Assembly (NCBI GenBank): GCA_004134985.1
Contig: REGQ01000027.1
Span: forward strand, 1 to 64,000
Origin: Paenibacillaceae bacterium
GTDB lineage: Bacteria > Bacillota > Bacilli > Paenibacillales > Paenibacillaceae
DNA length: 64,000 nt
Reading direction: 5' to 3'
Shown here in pieces: positions 42,340 through 52,371 of this stretch; the stretch's first letter is position 1, and every line of letters begins with the position of its first letter. The notes below the pieces were generated by a model. That model made no database searches, had not been told where the DNA came from, and was given only the letters and a program-made list of their open reading frames with translations. Made by a program: the position numbers and the translations under genes.

Positions 42340-43626
42340 ATGTTGGGAAAAAACAAGCGTCTATTCGTAACTTTGCTAATGATTGGCACCCTATTTCTGC
42401 ATGGCTGCGGGGGGGATAATCCGAAGAAGGCGAAGCAGTCCGCCTATACAATCCAGGATCTTGATCCGCGGATTGCAGAGGCGCAGCTCGCTTTCGGAAT
42501 GGAGCTGTACCAGCAGCTCCGGGGCGGCAAAGAGAAGGAACCAACCGTCTTATCTGAGAATGACTTCATTTCTCCTGTCAGCATTTCTACCGTACTGGCA
42601 ATGACAGCCAATGGCGCGCAGGATGACACGCTTGAAGCAATGAAGCATACCCTTCGATTTGAAGGCATGAACATGGATGAGATCAACCGCGGCCATCTTG
42701 TTCTGCTTGATTTGCTGATGAACAGCAATGAGGAAATCGAAATTTCGGCGGCTAATGCAGTATGGATGAAGCAGGGACTGGACTTTAAGCAGCCATTCCT
42801 TACACAAGCAAGTGACAGCTACCATGCCAAGCTCGAATCACTCGATTTGACCACTTCCGCCGCACTTAGAAAAATCAACAGCTGGGTGAGCGAGGAAACC
42901 GGGGGCAACATTAAAGAAATGATTCAAGAGCCTCTGGAAGATAATGTGATAATGCTGCTGCTGAATGCGCTCTATTTCAATGGGAATTGGGATCAGCCTT
43001 TTAACAAGAAGCTGACTCGTCCCGGAACGTTTCATTCACAGCCTGGTCTGGGGGCGGACACTGATGCGGCATCATCGGAAGTTCAGATGATGAGCCGCAG
43101 CGGAATGATGAGCTACATGAAAGGCGAGGGATTTCAAGCTGTGCGTCTGCCTTATAAGGCTGCCAATATGGCGATGCTTGTTTTTTTGCCTGATGAGGAT
43201 CGGGGACTTGACGGATTCCTTGACGAGTTGACAGTCGATAACTGGAATCAATGGCTGGACAATTTTGCGCCACGATCAGGTCAGCTTACGATGCCGCGTT
43301 TTGAGGCATCCTATGAGGTTGACTTGCGCAAACAACTGGAGCAGCTTGGCATGGCACCGGCGTTCAGTTTCACGGAAGCAAATTTTCAAGACATGATTAC
43401 GATTCCCGATAACAATGTGGCGATCAGCCGGGTGAAGCACAAAGCCTTTATTGATGTGCAGGAGGAGGGGACAGTGGCGGCGGCAGCGACAGTTGTGGAA
43501 GCGATGGCCGGCTCTGCACCACCGGAGGGTCCTTTCGAGATGCATGTGAATCGTCCGTTCTTCTATGCCATCCATGATCAAGCCACATCGTCCTTGTTAT
43601 TTATGGGATCTGTCCGCAAGCTATGA
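42340..43626 (+). CDS. serpin-family serine protease inhibitor, lipoprotein
   Basis: Encodes 428 residues. A lipoprotein signal peptide ends in GTLFLHGCGGD (Cys about 24 to be acylated). The serpin fold is recognisable by FISPVSISTVLAMTANGAQD, ANAVWMKQGLDFKQPFL, LLLNALYFNGNWDQPFN and the C-terminal NRPFFYAIHDQATSSLLFMG. The reactive-loop hinge EEGTVAAAATVVEAM has the small residues needed for loop insertion, so it should be inhibitory; the cleavage residue lies near M-A-G-S. Anchored outside the membrane, it would block extracellular proteases. Single gene with its own terminator. Confidence 0.92.
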   Translation: MLGKNKRLFVTLLMIGTLFLHGCGGDNPKKAKQSAYTIQDLDPRIAEAQLAFGMELYQQLRGGKEKEPTVLSENDFISPVSISTVLAMTANGAQDDTLEAMKHTLRFEGMNMDEINRGHLVLLDLLMNSNEEIEISAANAVWMKQGLDFKQPFLTQASDSYHAKLESLDLTTSAALRKINSWVSEETGGNIKEMIQEPLEDNVIMLLLNALYFNGNWDQPFNKKLTRPGTFHSQPGLGADTDAASSEVQMMSRSGMMSYMKGEGFQAVRLPYKAANMAMLVFLPDEDRGLDGFLDELTVDNWNQWLDNFAPRSGQLTMPRFEASYEVDLRKQLEQLGMAPAFSFTEANFQDMITIPDNNVAISRVKHKAFIDVQEEGTVAAAATVVEAMAGSAPPEGPFEMHVNRPFFYAIHDQATSSLLFMGSVRKL

Positions 43627-43774
43627 TGATTTGTCTAAAAGTGATATCAGTGTATCGGCAAGGCCGCGAATACGATGAAGTTGTTGTACAAACGACATGA
43701 TTTTACCTGGATAGCGTCATATCACTTAACAAGTGTTGTATGATTTGGTTGAAGGATATCGTTTGTAAATATGC

Positions 43775-43804
43775 AAAAAAATCTCCCGCTATGGGAGATT
43801 TTTT
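43775..43804. terminator. bidirectional terminator between serpin and deoD
   Basis: AAAAAAATCTCCC (43775-43787) pairs with GGGAGATTTTTT (43793-43804) around a 5-nt loop, giving U-tracts on both strands. The stop codon of the minus-strand deoD lies in the loop and its last codons form one arm. Confidence 0.85.
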
Positions 43805-44511
43805 GTGCAAGCCAGCGCTGTATCCAGAGCTAGCTCGATCATTTGGGTAAACGAGGTTTGCCGCTCCTGCGAAGTTGTTTCCTCGCCGGTAATGACGTGG
43901 TCGCTGACGGTCAACACAGACAGGGCATTTACCTGGTGTTTGGCTGCGAGCGTGTAGAGTGCAGCGGTCTCCATCTCGATGGCCATGACGCCATAGCGGG
44001 CGAGCAGCGGCAGCACTTCCGGCTGATCCGCATAGAAAATATCCGAGGTGAACACGTTGCCGACCCGTACGGGCAGACTGCGCTCTCCTGCAAGATCATA
44101 CGCTGTCTTCAGCCAGTTGAACGAGCCGATCGGAGCGTAATCAATGCCGGAGAAAACATTGCGGTTCATGGAGGAGCTTGTGCAGGCCGACTGGGCAAGC
44201 AGCACATCCCGGACATGGACATCATCCCGAATGGCGCCGCAGGTGCCGACGCGCACCAAATTTCTCGCATCGTAATCCTTAATAAGTTCATGAATGTATA
44301 TTGCGGCGGACGGAATGCCCATCCCTGTGCCTTGCACACTGATGCGCTCGCCGCGGTAGCGCCCGGTAAAGCCTAGCATCCCGCGCACCTGGTTGTAGCA
44401 GACGGCATCCTCCAGGAAGGTTTCCGCGATATATTTTGCACGCAATGGATCTCCAGGAAGAAGAACCGTTTCAGCAATTTCTCCCGATTTTGCTTCAAGA
44501 TGAACACTCAT
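43789..44511 (-). CDS. deoD: purine-nucleoside phosphorylase, DeoD type
   Basis: Encodes 240 residues, the usual hexameric DeoD length. Phosphate site: [16 protein letters not shown]. Nucleoside site: [18 protein letters not shown] and [16 protein letters not shown]. The catalytic Asp is in [12 protein letters not shown] and [17 protein letters not shown] binds phosphate. It cleaves purine ribo- and deoxyribonucleosides to base plus sugar-1-phosphate. Its last codons are built into the terminator stem. No deoxyriboaldolase or phosphopentomutase gene accompanies it here. Confidence 0.95.
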   Translation of the reverse strand: MSVHLEAKSGEIAETVLLPGDPLRAKYIAETFLEDAVCYNQVRGMLGFTGRYRGERISVQGTGMGIPSAAIYIHELIKDYDARNLVRVGTCGAIRDDVHVRDVLLAQSACTSSSMNRNVFSGIDYAPIGSFNWLKTAYDLAGERSLPVRVGNVFTSDIFYADQPEVLPLLARYGVMAIEMETAALYTLAAKHQVNALSVLTVSDHVITGEETTSQERQTSFTQMIELALDTALACTKNLP

Positions 44512-44749
44512 AACAAGCCACCTCAGTTCACACAGATTTAGGTACTATCATAGCACATGTTTGCTGATGTCCACCTATGCATTATACAGTTTGCCACACG
44601 TTACGGGTTCAACGACTGGAAACTGGGGGGGATTTCACAGTCGCCATGGCATTTAACTAGGGCTTAGGAATTAAAAACAGTGTGTTCTCTTGAAAGCTTG
44701 TTCAGGAGAGAAGGATAATAGAAGCAAAACATGGGAAAGGCGGAGCCTT

Positions 44750-45169
44750 ATGATTGTGTATATGACAGTGAAAAGCGCAGGCAAACGCACCGGTTATTTA
44801 AGGCGAATGGCATGGCCGCTGACAAGCAAGCCCGCAACACTAAGGGATTTTATTGCTGATGTCGTTCAAACGAGCGTCCGGCAGTTTAATAATAAGGAGC
44901 TGGAAACGCCTCTTGTTCCTTACTTAACCCAAACAGAAATCAGCGAGCAAGGAGAGGCTGGGAAAGTCGGCTTCGGTACGCTATACCATGAAGGAAAAGC
45001 GGATGCACGCCAAGCGGTGGAGACAGCCATAACAGCCTTTGAGGATGGATTGTACAAAGTATTCATAAATGAAACAGAGCTCACGTCATTGGATGAGCCG
45101 CTTGAGATCAAGGATCAGGATGAGGTTGCGCTGATTCGGTTTACGATGCTTGCCGGTCGATTGTGGTAG
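44750..45169 (+). CDS. small protein of possible beta-grasp fold, partner of the DUF4132 gene
   Basis: Encodes 139 residues from ATG 44750 (GGCGGAG upstream; the longer frame is rejected). Predicted by eye: a beta-hairpin (IVYMTVKSAGKRTGYLRR), a helix (TLRDFIADVVQTSVRQFN), a linker and a helix (ARQAVETAITAFEDG), then strands YKVFINETELTSL, LEIKDQDEVALIRFTMLAGR. The order and the ending 'acidic-x-D-E-V-A-L-I-R-x-T-x-L-A-G' resemble ubiquitin-like/MoaD beta-grasp proteins with an insertion, but there is no terminal GG. I do not recognise the family. It ends 16 bp before the DUF4132 start, so the two are surely co-translated. Confidence 0.6.
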   Translation: MIVYMTVKSAGKRTGYLRRMAWPLTSKPATLRDFIADVVQTSVRQFNNKELETPLVPYLTQTEISEQGEAGKVGFGTLYHEGKADARQAVETAITAFEDGLYKVFINETELTSLDEPLEIKDQDEVALIRFTMLAGRLW

Positions 45170-45185
45170 AGAAGGGGAGAGAGAG

Positions 45186-48100
45186 ATGGACTGGGATAAA
45201 TACAACCAATATTTTAAGGAGTTAAAGGATAAAGTAGAAGGCTTGCAACTGGAAGAACGGCATCGGGAGTTGGCCGATAAGCTTGTGGAAGCAGCGTCAG
45301 GCCGCTATTGCCCCCCGGAGCTTAAGTTGGAAATTGAGGTGCTTCTGGAGAAGATTACGGGCGGGGAGGAAAGCGAGCTGTTCCGGCCGGTCGCTCAATT
45401 AGTCGGGCAACTGCTTGATGACGAGTATGGTCAAGTTGTCGATTATATAATTACTCATGCTGTGGAGTATCCTTACAGCACCGGCTATTATAGAAGACCT
45501 TACCGCACTACGGTGCTTAAAGAACATATGGGGCAAATATTGACCAAAGTGATCTCGCTTGTACATTTGCACAAAATCAACTTTTCTGTACTTGATTACT
45601 TAACGATGCCGGTGTACGAAGCGTTGGAGGATTACTATGTTTCGTCAGGGGCGATCAACGATATCATTGCATTTGAAATTGATAAAGGCAACGATGCTGT
45701 ATTGCGTGCGCTGCATAATGTTATCTATGGTGATAACAATACTGCGCTTCTGAGCGGCCAGATGATATCCGGAATATTCCAAAGCCACAATGAGCAAGCT
45801 TACCGCATGATCGGTGAATTGCTGGTCGCCGCCCGGCTGCAGGAGGGATTGCGCCAAAGCATTGTTGAGCGGATGGATCAAGGGACACTGGCGGCAATGA
45901 TCTACATGCTCGAAGTCATCAATACCCATGATCTGGGCCGTTTCAGCTCGGTGGTGCGAGCGCTGGACGTATGGACAGGACTTGGACTGGAGGCTGCTAA
46001 CGGGCGCGTAGCGAAGCAATGCTTGACTTGCGCAGCGCACGCACTGACAGATGAAGCGCTGCGTGAGAAGTGGCTCACCAGCAGCAATACAATTGAAATC
46101 TATATGAGCCTGTGGGCTGAAGCCGTTCATGACGAGCATGCTCTGCCTGCCAAGATCAAACAGGTTATGGATGGAACAGAAGATTATCGCAAAATTGTCG
46201 CCCAGTACGTTGTTTCCCAAAGCCAGAACGAGGCGCTTAGCTTCAAGATTGCCGCCCAGTCGCTTGAGGAGCACAATCAGGAGCTCCAGTACCTGATTAT
46301 TATGAATTATAAACCGAATTACTCCTACAGATGGGTGGAATCGAACGGCAAGCATATTCATGAGCTTGAGTTGACACGTCGTCCAGAGCTTGAAGACGAG
46401 CAGCTGCGCAAGGCGCATTTCGAGGCATTTGACCGCATGCTCCAGCAGATGGGCAAGAAAGATCTGACCAAGCAGTCCCAAGTGTTCGACTGGATGTATA
46501 TTACGCTTTCCACCGACATGATTGCCAAAAAAATGCTGTATTTGGCCGCTTATGATATGAACCGGGACTGGATTGTGCACATGATTGAGCATCGCGATTT
46601 GTTCACTCCGGATGTGCGCGGAGACCTGCTTAAACTTTTTATGCCGTCGCCGCATCATCCAAGACAGCGGGAATTTATTATCGGCAGCCTTGCTGACAAG
46701 AGCATGGCAAACCGGGAATTTGCCCTCGTTCAAGCGGGCTTATTGGATCTGCAGGATCATGAATTTACAGCGATTGCAAACTTGCTTAAGTTAAAAACCG
46801 GGACGCTGCGTCAGAGCGCAATTCAACTGTTGCTTAGGCAGCCGGCAGACGATTTGCACCGTGTCATTGGAGAACTGCTGCAGAGCCGCAATGAATTGCA
46901 GCGTTTGGCGGCACTTGAAATGCTGAACGAAATGAAGGAGAACGAAGCGCTGGCAGACCAGTACAAGCGGTGGGAAGCAGAGGTATTATCGATCTCCAAT
47001 GCAACAGAGAAGGAGCAGCTGCTGATTGCCAAGTTGCAGCAGCAGGTGCAATATAGCAAGGCAAACGGCTTTGGCCTCTACGATCCTGGGAGTGTGGTCA
47101 ATGTATTCAAGCGGGTACAGGAACCGCTGGCGAGCCTTGCCAAGGTTAAAGCCCATTTCACGATGGGCACGGAACAGATTCTGTCGTTTCTCAGTGGGTT
47201 GAGCGAACGGATTCATACGCATCGCAATTACGAGTATGAGTATGAGACCTACCTTCAGGAAAAGGTCAAGGTGCTGCTCGGCGACCAATTGGTGGCATTA
47301 AAACGGCACTATGATCCGAAGGACGGGCTATCCGCTTTAGAGCGCTACCCGCTTGCCGAAGTATGGCAAAGTTATATATTGGAGAGCGGACTGGCGGTGT
47401 CGGAATTGCTGCAGATCGCCTTTTATCTTGAAGCAGAGCATCATTACCAATATTACACCCATGCACTAAGCGAGTGGCAATATTCCTACATTGAACGGGC
47501 AGAAGGCTGGCGCAGACAATTTATGGAGCAGCTGTTCCCGATGGAAGTGTTGTGCGACATTCAGAGCGCATTCCAGAAGCTGCCCTATAACGACGCGGTG
47601 AAGATACTGGTATCCGCTGCACTCGATGATAGTGATAAGAAAGTTAAATTTCAATTGGCAAGCGATGTGCTGCAGCAGATCATCCATTCGTTTCCTGAGG
47701 ATGCAATGGAGAAAGAAACTCGGCTGCTGGACAATTTTGTGGACGAATGGGACGACTGGACACGCCAAAATGTTTATGATGATGAATCCTTCGCTGTGTA
47801 TTTCCGACTGTTCTATCAGTTGTATGCGATACATCAATATGAGCGCTCCTACCATTCGTTGCATGAATATGCACGAGCTTATGAATTAAAGCTGGTTGAT
47901 GCAGATTTTATCTACCAAGAACTGCTTGGACGGCCTGGCAGTTCGAATTTCATACGGCAAATCACTAATTTGAACCGTGAGGAATTAAAGGAGCAGCCGC
48001 TGTTGGTTGATTTCAAAACCGCTGCCGTCCAGCGTATTTTGGAAATTGAGCTGAACAGAGGGGATTTGGCCACAGCGGTAACCGCGCATGCCATGGCCAT

Positions 48101-50129
48101 TCAACGGATTGATGGGGCAGCTTATTTTGTTCGCATCTTGGCAGGTCTGGACAAAGAGTCTTTCGTCCGCGGATACATTTACAGCTATAATGGCGATGCA
48201 ACGAAGAAAGAAATCTTCAGTCATCTGCTTAAAGTATGCTATCCGCTGGAAGGAGAAGACGAAGCGCTGCTGGGGCAGCTGCTTCAGGAGCGTTCGATTA
48301 CCGATGAACGACTGCTGGAAGCAGCGATGTATGCACCGCAGTGGGTGGAGATTATCTCGCGTTATTTGGGCTGGAACGGATTGCGCAGTGCTGCGTGGTA
48401 TTTTCATGCTCATATTAATGAGTCATTTTCGGCGGAGAAAGAAACGATTGTGGCCCATTTCTCGCCGATTGAGTCTAAGGACTTCAATGATGGCGCCTTT
48501 GATTTGAAGTGGTTTAAAGAGGCTTACGAAGAGCTGGGGGAACTGAAGTTTGATGTCCTCTACCAATGCGCCAAATATATTTCAGCAGGGGCGAATCATC
48601 GGCGCTCGCAGCTGTTTGCTGATGCTGTGCTAGGGCGTTTAACGCTAGTGGAAATGAAGCAATCGACAGCGGACAAACGGAACAAGGATCATCTGCTGAG
48701 CTATGGCCTGATTCCGTTGGCCGAGGAGCCGCAGCGTTGGTCAGATTTGCTTGAGCGTTATGAATTCATCCAGCAATTTCTTAAAGAAAGCAAAACGTTT
48801 GGCGCACAGCGGCGAGCGAGCGAGGCGAAGACGGCAAGCATTGCCCTTGACAACCTGGCTCGGAATGCCGGTTATGCGGATGTCGTCCGGATGACTTGGG
48901 ATTTGGAGAGCAGCAAGATCGACGAGGTACGGGCAGTTTTTGAACCTGTTGATTTGGACGGACTGACCGCTCGGCTGACAGTGACAGCTTCCGGATTAAC
49001 CGAGCTGCAGATCGAACGCGGCGGCAAAAGCTTGAAATCAGTGCCTGCAAGCCACAAGAAGCATCCTTATATTATTGAGCTTAAAGAGACGCAATCGGCG
49101 CTCAAAGACCAATACAGGCGAGCCAAATCTGCATTGGAAAAAGCGATGGAGAGCAGCAGTGTTTTCAAGAGGCAGGAGATTGACCGTCTGCTGCAAAATC
49201 CGGTCATTGCTCCTCTTCTATCCGTACTGGTATTTGGCAGGGATAATGACCTGGGCTTTTATACTGACGGCATGCTGACAGCTCCGGGCGGTGAACGATA
49301 TCCCGTAGAGCAGCCGGAGGAAGAACTGGTCATTGCCCATCCGCTTCATCTGTATCAGAGCGGCAGGTGGAGCGAATATCAGCAGGAATTGTTTGAAAAG
49401 CAGATCATGCAGCCTTTCAAGCAAGTATTCCGGGAGCTGTATATGCCTAATGAAGATGAATTGAGCAGCAGCACCGCTTCCCGCAGATATGCCGGTCATC
49501 AGGTGCAGCCGCGCAAAGCGGCAGCCTTGCTCAAAAACCGGATGTGGACGGTAAGCTACGAGGAAGGACTGCAGAAGGTATACTACAAAGATAATATTAT
49601 TGTAAGTATTTATGCACTGGCAGACTGGTTTTCGCCATCCGATGTGGAAAGCCCGACACTGGAGACCGTTCGATTCTTTGACCGGAAAACGTATAAGGGG
49701 CTCGATATCAAGACGATTCCTCCGCTCATTTTCAGTGAAGTAATGCGCGATGTCGATCTTGTGGTCAGTGTCGCCCATGTGGGCGGTGTAGATCCGGAGG
49801 CCAGTCTGACGACAATCGCTATGCGTCAAGCGATTGTCCGCGAGACGCTGCGGCTTATGAAAATCGACAATGTTGTGCTGGAGGGCAATCATGCCAGAAT
49901 TAGCGGCAAGCTTGGGGAGTACAGTGTTCATTTGGGCAGTGCAGTGGCCTATAAGCAAGCTGCAGGCGCCTTGTCTATTCTCCCGGTGCATGGACAGCAT
50001 CGCGGGAAGCTGTTTTTGCCGTTTGTAGATGAAGATCCGAAGACCGCTGAGGTGGTTTCCAAAATTGTACTGCTGGCACAGGATACCGCCATTAAAGATC
50101 CGCAGATTTTATCCCAGTTGCGCTCATAA
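45186..50129 (+). CDS. giant DUF4132 domain protein
   Basis: Encodes 1647 residues from ATG 45186 behind GGGGAGAG. The first 1200 residues are a long run of helical repeats (HEAT/ARM-like), for example FALVQAGLLDLQDHEFTAIA and TLRQSAIQLLLRQPADDLHR. The C-terminal 450 residues hold the DUF4132 region (LSVLVFGRDNDLGFYTDG, FKQVFRELYMPNEDEL, AALLKNRMWTVSYEEGLQK) and a terminal DUF7737-like module (LGEYSVHLGSAVAYKQAAG, GKLFLPFVDEDPKTAEVV). Homologues such as E. coli YehI lie near MoxR AAA and VWA genes, which are missing here. No catalytic motif recognised. Middle gene of a three-gene operon; cytoplasmic scaffold or regulatory enzyme possible. Confidence 0.82.
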   Translation: MDWDKYNQYFKELKDKVEGLQLEERHRELADKLVEAASGRYCPPELKLEIEVLLEKITGGEESELFRPVAQLVGQLLDDEYGQVVDYIITHAVEYPYSTGYYRRPYRTTVLKEHMGQILTKVISLVHLHKINFSVLDYLTMPVYEALEDYYVSSGAINDIIAFEIDKGNDAVLRALHNVIYGDNNTALLSGQMISGIFQSHNEQAYRMIGELLVAARLQEGLRQSIVERMDQGTLAAMIYMLEVINTHDLGRFSSVVRALDVWTGLGLEAANGRVAKQCLTCAAHALTDEALREKWLTSSNTIEIYMSLWAEAVHDEHALPAKIKQVMDGTEDYRKIVAQYVVSQSQNEALSFKIAAQSLEEHNQELQYLIIMNYKPNYSYRWVESNGKHIHELELTRRPELEDEQLRKAHFEAFDRMLQQMGKKDLTKQSQVFDWMYITLSTDMIAKKMLYLAAYDMNRDWIVHMIEHRDLFTPDVRGDLLKLFMPSPHHPRQREFIIGSLADKSMANREFALVQAGLLDLQDHEFTAIANLLKLKTGTLRQSAIQLLLRQPADDLHRVIGELLQSRNELQRLAALEMLNEMKENEALADQYKRWEAEVLSISNATEKEQLLIAKLQQQVQYSKANGFGLYDPGSVVNVFKRVQEPLASLAKVKAHFTMGTEQILSFLSGLSERIHTHRNYEYEYETYLQEKVKVLLGDQLVALKRHYDPKDGLSALERYPLAEVWQSYILESGLAVSELLQIAFYLEAEHHYQYYTHALSEWQYSYIERAEGWRRQFMEQLFPMEVLCDIQSAFQKLPYNDAVKILVSAALDDSDKKVKFQLASDVLQQIIHSFPEDAMEKETRLLDNFVDEWDDWTRQNVYDDESFAVYFRLFYQLYAIHQYERSYHSLHEYARAYELKLVDADFIYQELLGRPGSSNFIRQITNLNREELKEQPLLVDFKTAAVQRILEIELNRGDLATAVTAHAMAIQRIDGAAYFVRILAGLDKESFVRGYIYSYNGDATKKEIFSHLLKVCYPLEGEDEALLGQLLQERSITDERLLEAAMYAPQWVEIISRYLGWNGLRSAAWYFHAHINESFSAEKETIVAHFSPIESKDFNDGAFDLKWFKEAYEELGELKFDVLYQCAKYISAGANHRRSQLFADAVLGRLTLVEMKQSTADKRNKDHLLSYGLIPLAEEPQRWSDLLERYEFIQQFLKESKTFGAQRRASEAKTASIALDNLARNAGYADVVRMTWDLESSKIDEVRAVFEPVDLDGLTARLTVTASGLTELQIERGGKSLKSVPASHKKHPYIIELKETQSALKDQYRRAKSALEKAMESSSVFKRQEIDRLLQNPVIAPLLSVLVFGRDNDLGFYTDGMLTAPGGERYPVEQPEEELVIAHPLHLYQSGRWSEYQQELFEKQIMQPFKQVFRELYMPNEDELSSSTASRRYAGHQVQPRKAAALLKNRMWTVSYEEGLQKVYYKDNIIVSIYALADWFSPSDVESPTLETVRFFDRKTYKGLDIKTIPPLIFSEVMRDVDLVVSVAHVGGVDPEASLTTIAMRQAIVRETLRLMKIDNVVLEGNHARISGKLGEYSVHLGSAVAYKQAAGALSILPVHGQHRGKLFLPFVDEDPKTAEVVSKIVLLAQDTAIKDPQILSQLRS

Positions 50130-50170
50130 TGTGGGCACCTTAATGAGGAGATTCTAAGGAGGGATTGACG

Positions 50171-51280
50171 ATGGAAGAACTGCTTCATCAGCCCAAGCTG
50201 GTTAGTTCGGAAAGGCTGGCATATCCATTCGGCTGGGTGCAGATGATCAGCAATCAGCACGGCATTTCATCCCGATCGCAGATCGGATCGGACGAAGGCG
50301 TCGTTGTTGCAGCGTATGTGTATGATGCGAAAGAACAATATAAAGTTGTTTATTTTGCGCTCACCAGTGCAGGAGAGTTGACGCATGCATGGCATGAAAC
50401 CGAAGGTCTGCTGCCTGAACTTTTCAACAGCCCGGAGCGCGATATATGGACGTCGCTGGAGACGCTCTCGGAGCGTGGTATAACCCTTCCACTGCATGAT
50501 CGCAAGGGTCAGCCCGCCCAGAAAGGGGCGCGATCCTTCGCTGGACATTACATCGGAAATCAGGGCGATTTCGCCCTGTTTCATGATACGGATTTCTTCG
50601 ATGGCAACAAACCAGACAAGCTGCTCAAAGTGGAGTTCAGAAATGGACAGTATTACGGGAGGAAGGCAATAAAGCTGCCGCTGCCTTCCAATAACCGGAT
50701 CTATCCTGATAGCCTGGGAAACGGGCTGCAACTGATGGCATGGGAAGGTGATGAACTGCTGCACCGCCAGGTGAACCTGAGCGGCGAGATTATTGCGAAT
50801 CGCAAGTTGGCATTGGGCGAACCTTGTCACTTCCAAATCGTCCATGCTGATTTTCATGGGCAATCAACGCTGATCGCAATTGAAGGCAATCACTTGAAAT
50901 TAGTAACGATTGAAGCAAATGGCGTAGTAGAGAGCGAGCGGATCTTGTATACTCATTCATCGGAGCTGTACAACCTGTGGGAGCCGGAACGGTTGAATGA
51001 AACGACGTTTGCGGTCCGATTGAATTTTGAAGAAGGCAATGGCTGGGCGGTAATTCACCAAGGTGAATTGCAAGCTTGCTACTTGCATATTGAATCTTCG
51101 CGCTACATCGATATAGTCACGAATGCGGTCATTGAACTGCCCGCCCAAACGATGATTTTGGCCGAGTTGACGCGCTGCGGTGCAGAGGGCTACTGTGTGA
51201 CGGTCTACCCTGCTGAGTCTAACAAGCAAGCCCGCGGCCAGTTGTTTATCATTTACATGCAATTGGAATCATTGGTATAA
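50171..51280 (+). CDS. beta-rich protein, probable propeller, partner of the DUF4132 gene
   Basis: Encodes 369 residues from ATG 50171, 7 bp behind AAGGAGGG and 41 bp after the DUF4132 stop. Alternating strands such as VVVAAYVYDAKEQYKVVYFA, NQGDFALFHDTDFFDGNKPD and NHLKLVTIEANGVVESERIL suggest a beta-propeller or similar repeat fold. No signal peptide, no catalytic motif. I do not recognise the family. It is third in the operon, and a hairpin-rich terminator region follows. Role presumably linked to the DUF4132 protein. Confidence 0.6.
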   Translation: MEELLHQPKLVSSERLAYPFGWVQMISNQHGISSRSQIGSDEGVVVAAYVYDAKEQYKVVYFALTSAGELTHAWHETEGLLPELFNSPERDIWTSLETLSERGITLPLHDRKGQPAQKGARSFAGHYIGNQGDFALFHDTDFFDGNKPDKLLKVEFRNGQYYGRKAIKLPLPSNNRIYPDSLGNGLQLMAWEGDELLHRQVNLSGEIIANRKLALGEPCHFQIVHADFHGQSTLIAIEGNHLKLVTIEANGVVESERILYTHSSELYNLWEPERLNETTFAVRLNFEEGNGWAVIHQGELQACYLHIESSRYIDIVTNAVIELPAQTMILAELTRCGAEGYCVTVYPAESNKQARGQLFIIYMQLESLV

Positions 51281-51326
51281 GCGCGGGAAAATTGTTTGCA
51301 AGGCAAAACACCCCCACATCGTCTGG

Positions 51327-51366
51327 GAGGGACTGCCCCTGAATTACAAACAGGGAGCAGTCCCTC
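51327..51366. terminator. long hairpin between convergent genes
   Basis: GAGGGACTGC (51327-51336) plus CCCTG pairs with CAGGG-A-GCAGTCCCTC (51351-51366), one bulged base, 9-nt loop. Outer CCCCC (51311) and GGGGG (51379) can extend it. It separates the DUF4132 operon from the minus-strand DUF368 gene. No long T-run. Confidence 0.55.
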
Positions 51367-51408
51367 TTGACGAAGGAGGGGGTTATTTTCATAGAATGTT
51401 AGGCTAGT

Positions 51409-52233
51409 CTAGTCATGTGAAATTCTGCCCAGCAGCACTGCAACGATGACGCCTGCTGCCAGCGCAAAGATTGAGCTGAGCCACAACGCCGAACTTAACG
51501 GGACGCCGGGAAAGACGACAATGGCGGCGCCAAGCACCATGCCAATGACAACAGCGTAAGTGCCGACCGTGAACTTGTTGAGGAACAGATGAACCAATTT
51601 GCTGGTCAGGACAATCCCGATAACGACGCCGGCGCCTACGACCGCAATAATCGGCAGATGCAGATCTTTGAGCGCTGCAATGATCGTAGGATACAACCCG
51701 AGCAGCAGGAATACGAACGTGCCGCTTACTCCTGGCAAGATGAGCGCTGCGCTCGCAAGCCAGCCTGCAAAAAACAGGAAGAGATATTCGTTAAACGATG
51801 GATTCGAAAGCACTGCGCTTCCTTCTTCGGGACGCAGCAGACCGAATGAGATCATAAGAATGACAGCGGCTGCCAGCAGAATATAGTGACCTGGGGTGAA
51901 AGTTTTGCGATAATCGACGCTTTTCAATAAATAAGGAATAATACCGAGAATCAGTCCAATGAAAAAATAATAGGTAGGCTGTTCCGCATTATTGAGCAGC
52001 CAGTCCATCACACGGCTAAAGCCGAAGATCGCCGCTACCATGCCAAGGCCGACCGGGATCAGGTAGAGAACATGTTTTTTCCATTCCTTGCTGAACAAAC
52101 CATTGATCGCTTCCAGCAATTTATGATAGATACCGAGAATAACCGCCATTGTCCCGCCGCTGATGCCCGGAATCAAATCCGTCGTCCCCATCAGGGCGCC
52201 TCGCCAAAGATTACGCCACTCCAAAGCTTGCAC
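51409..52233 (-). CDS. DUF368 membrane protein, undecaprenyl-phosphate transporter
   Basis: Encodes 274 residues with about eight hydrophobic segments. The family-defining N-terminus NLWRGALMGTTDLIPGISGGTMAVILGIY is present, as is the second repeat WLASAALILPGVSGTFVFLL (the inverted GxSG motifs). DUF368 proteins (PopT) return undecaprenyl phosphate across the membrane to the cytoplasmic face, recycling the lipid carrier for cell-wall synthesis. This is established for the family; the function here is by homology. Single gene. Confidence 0.88.
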   Translation of the reverse strand: MQALEWRNLWRGALMGTTDLIPGISGGTMAVILGIYHKLLEAINGLFSKEWKKHVLYLIPVGLGMVAAIFGFSRVMDWLLNNAEQPTYYFFIGLILGIIPYLLKSVDYRKTFTPGHYILLAAAVILMISFGLLRPEEGSAVLSNPSFNEYLFLFFAGWLASAALILPGVSGTFVFLLLGLYPTIIAALKDLHLPIIAVVGAGVVIGIVLTSKLVHLFLNKFTVGTYAVVIGMVLGAAIVVFPGVPLSSALWLSSIFALAAGVIVAVLLGRISHD

Positions 52234-52371
52234 CTCTTCTCATATAATTTCCTTTTCCATTTATATCATGCCGGGAACAAAAAAGCTACTTGTCCGGACA
52301 GCGGGTGAATAACCACAGTCAAATGAGCGGGGCAGGTTGATAATCCCGGTGAAGTATCCCAACCATTGATA

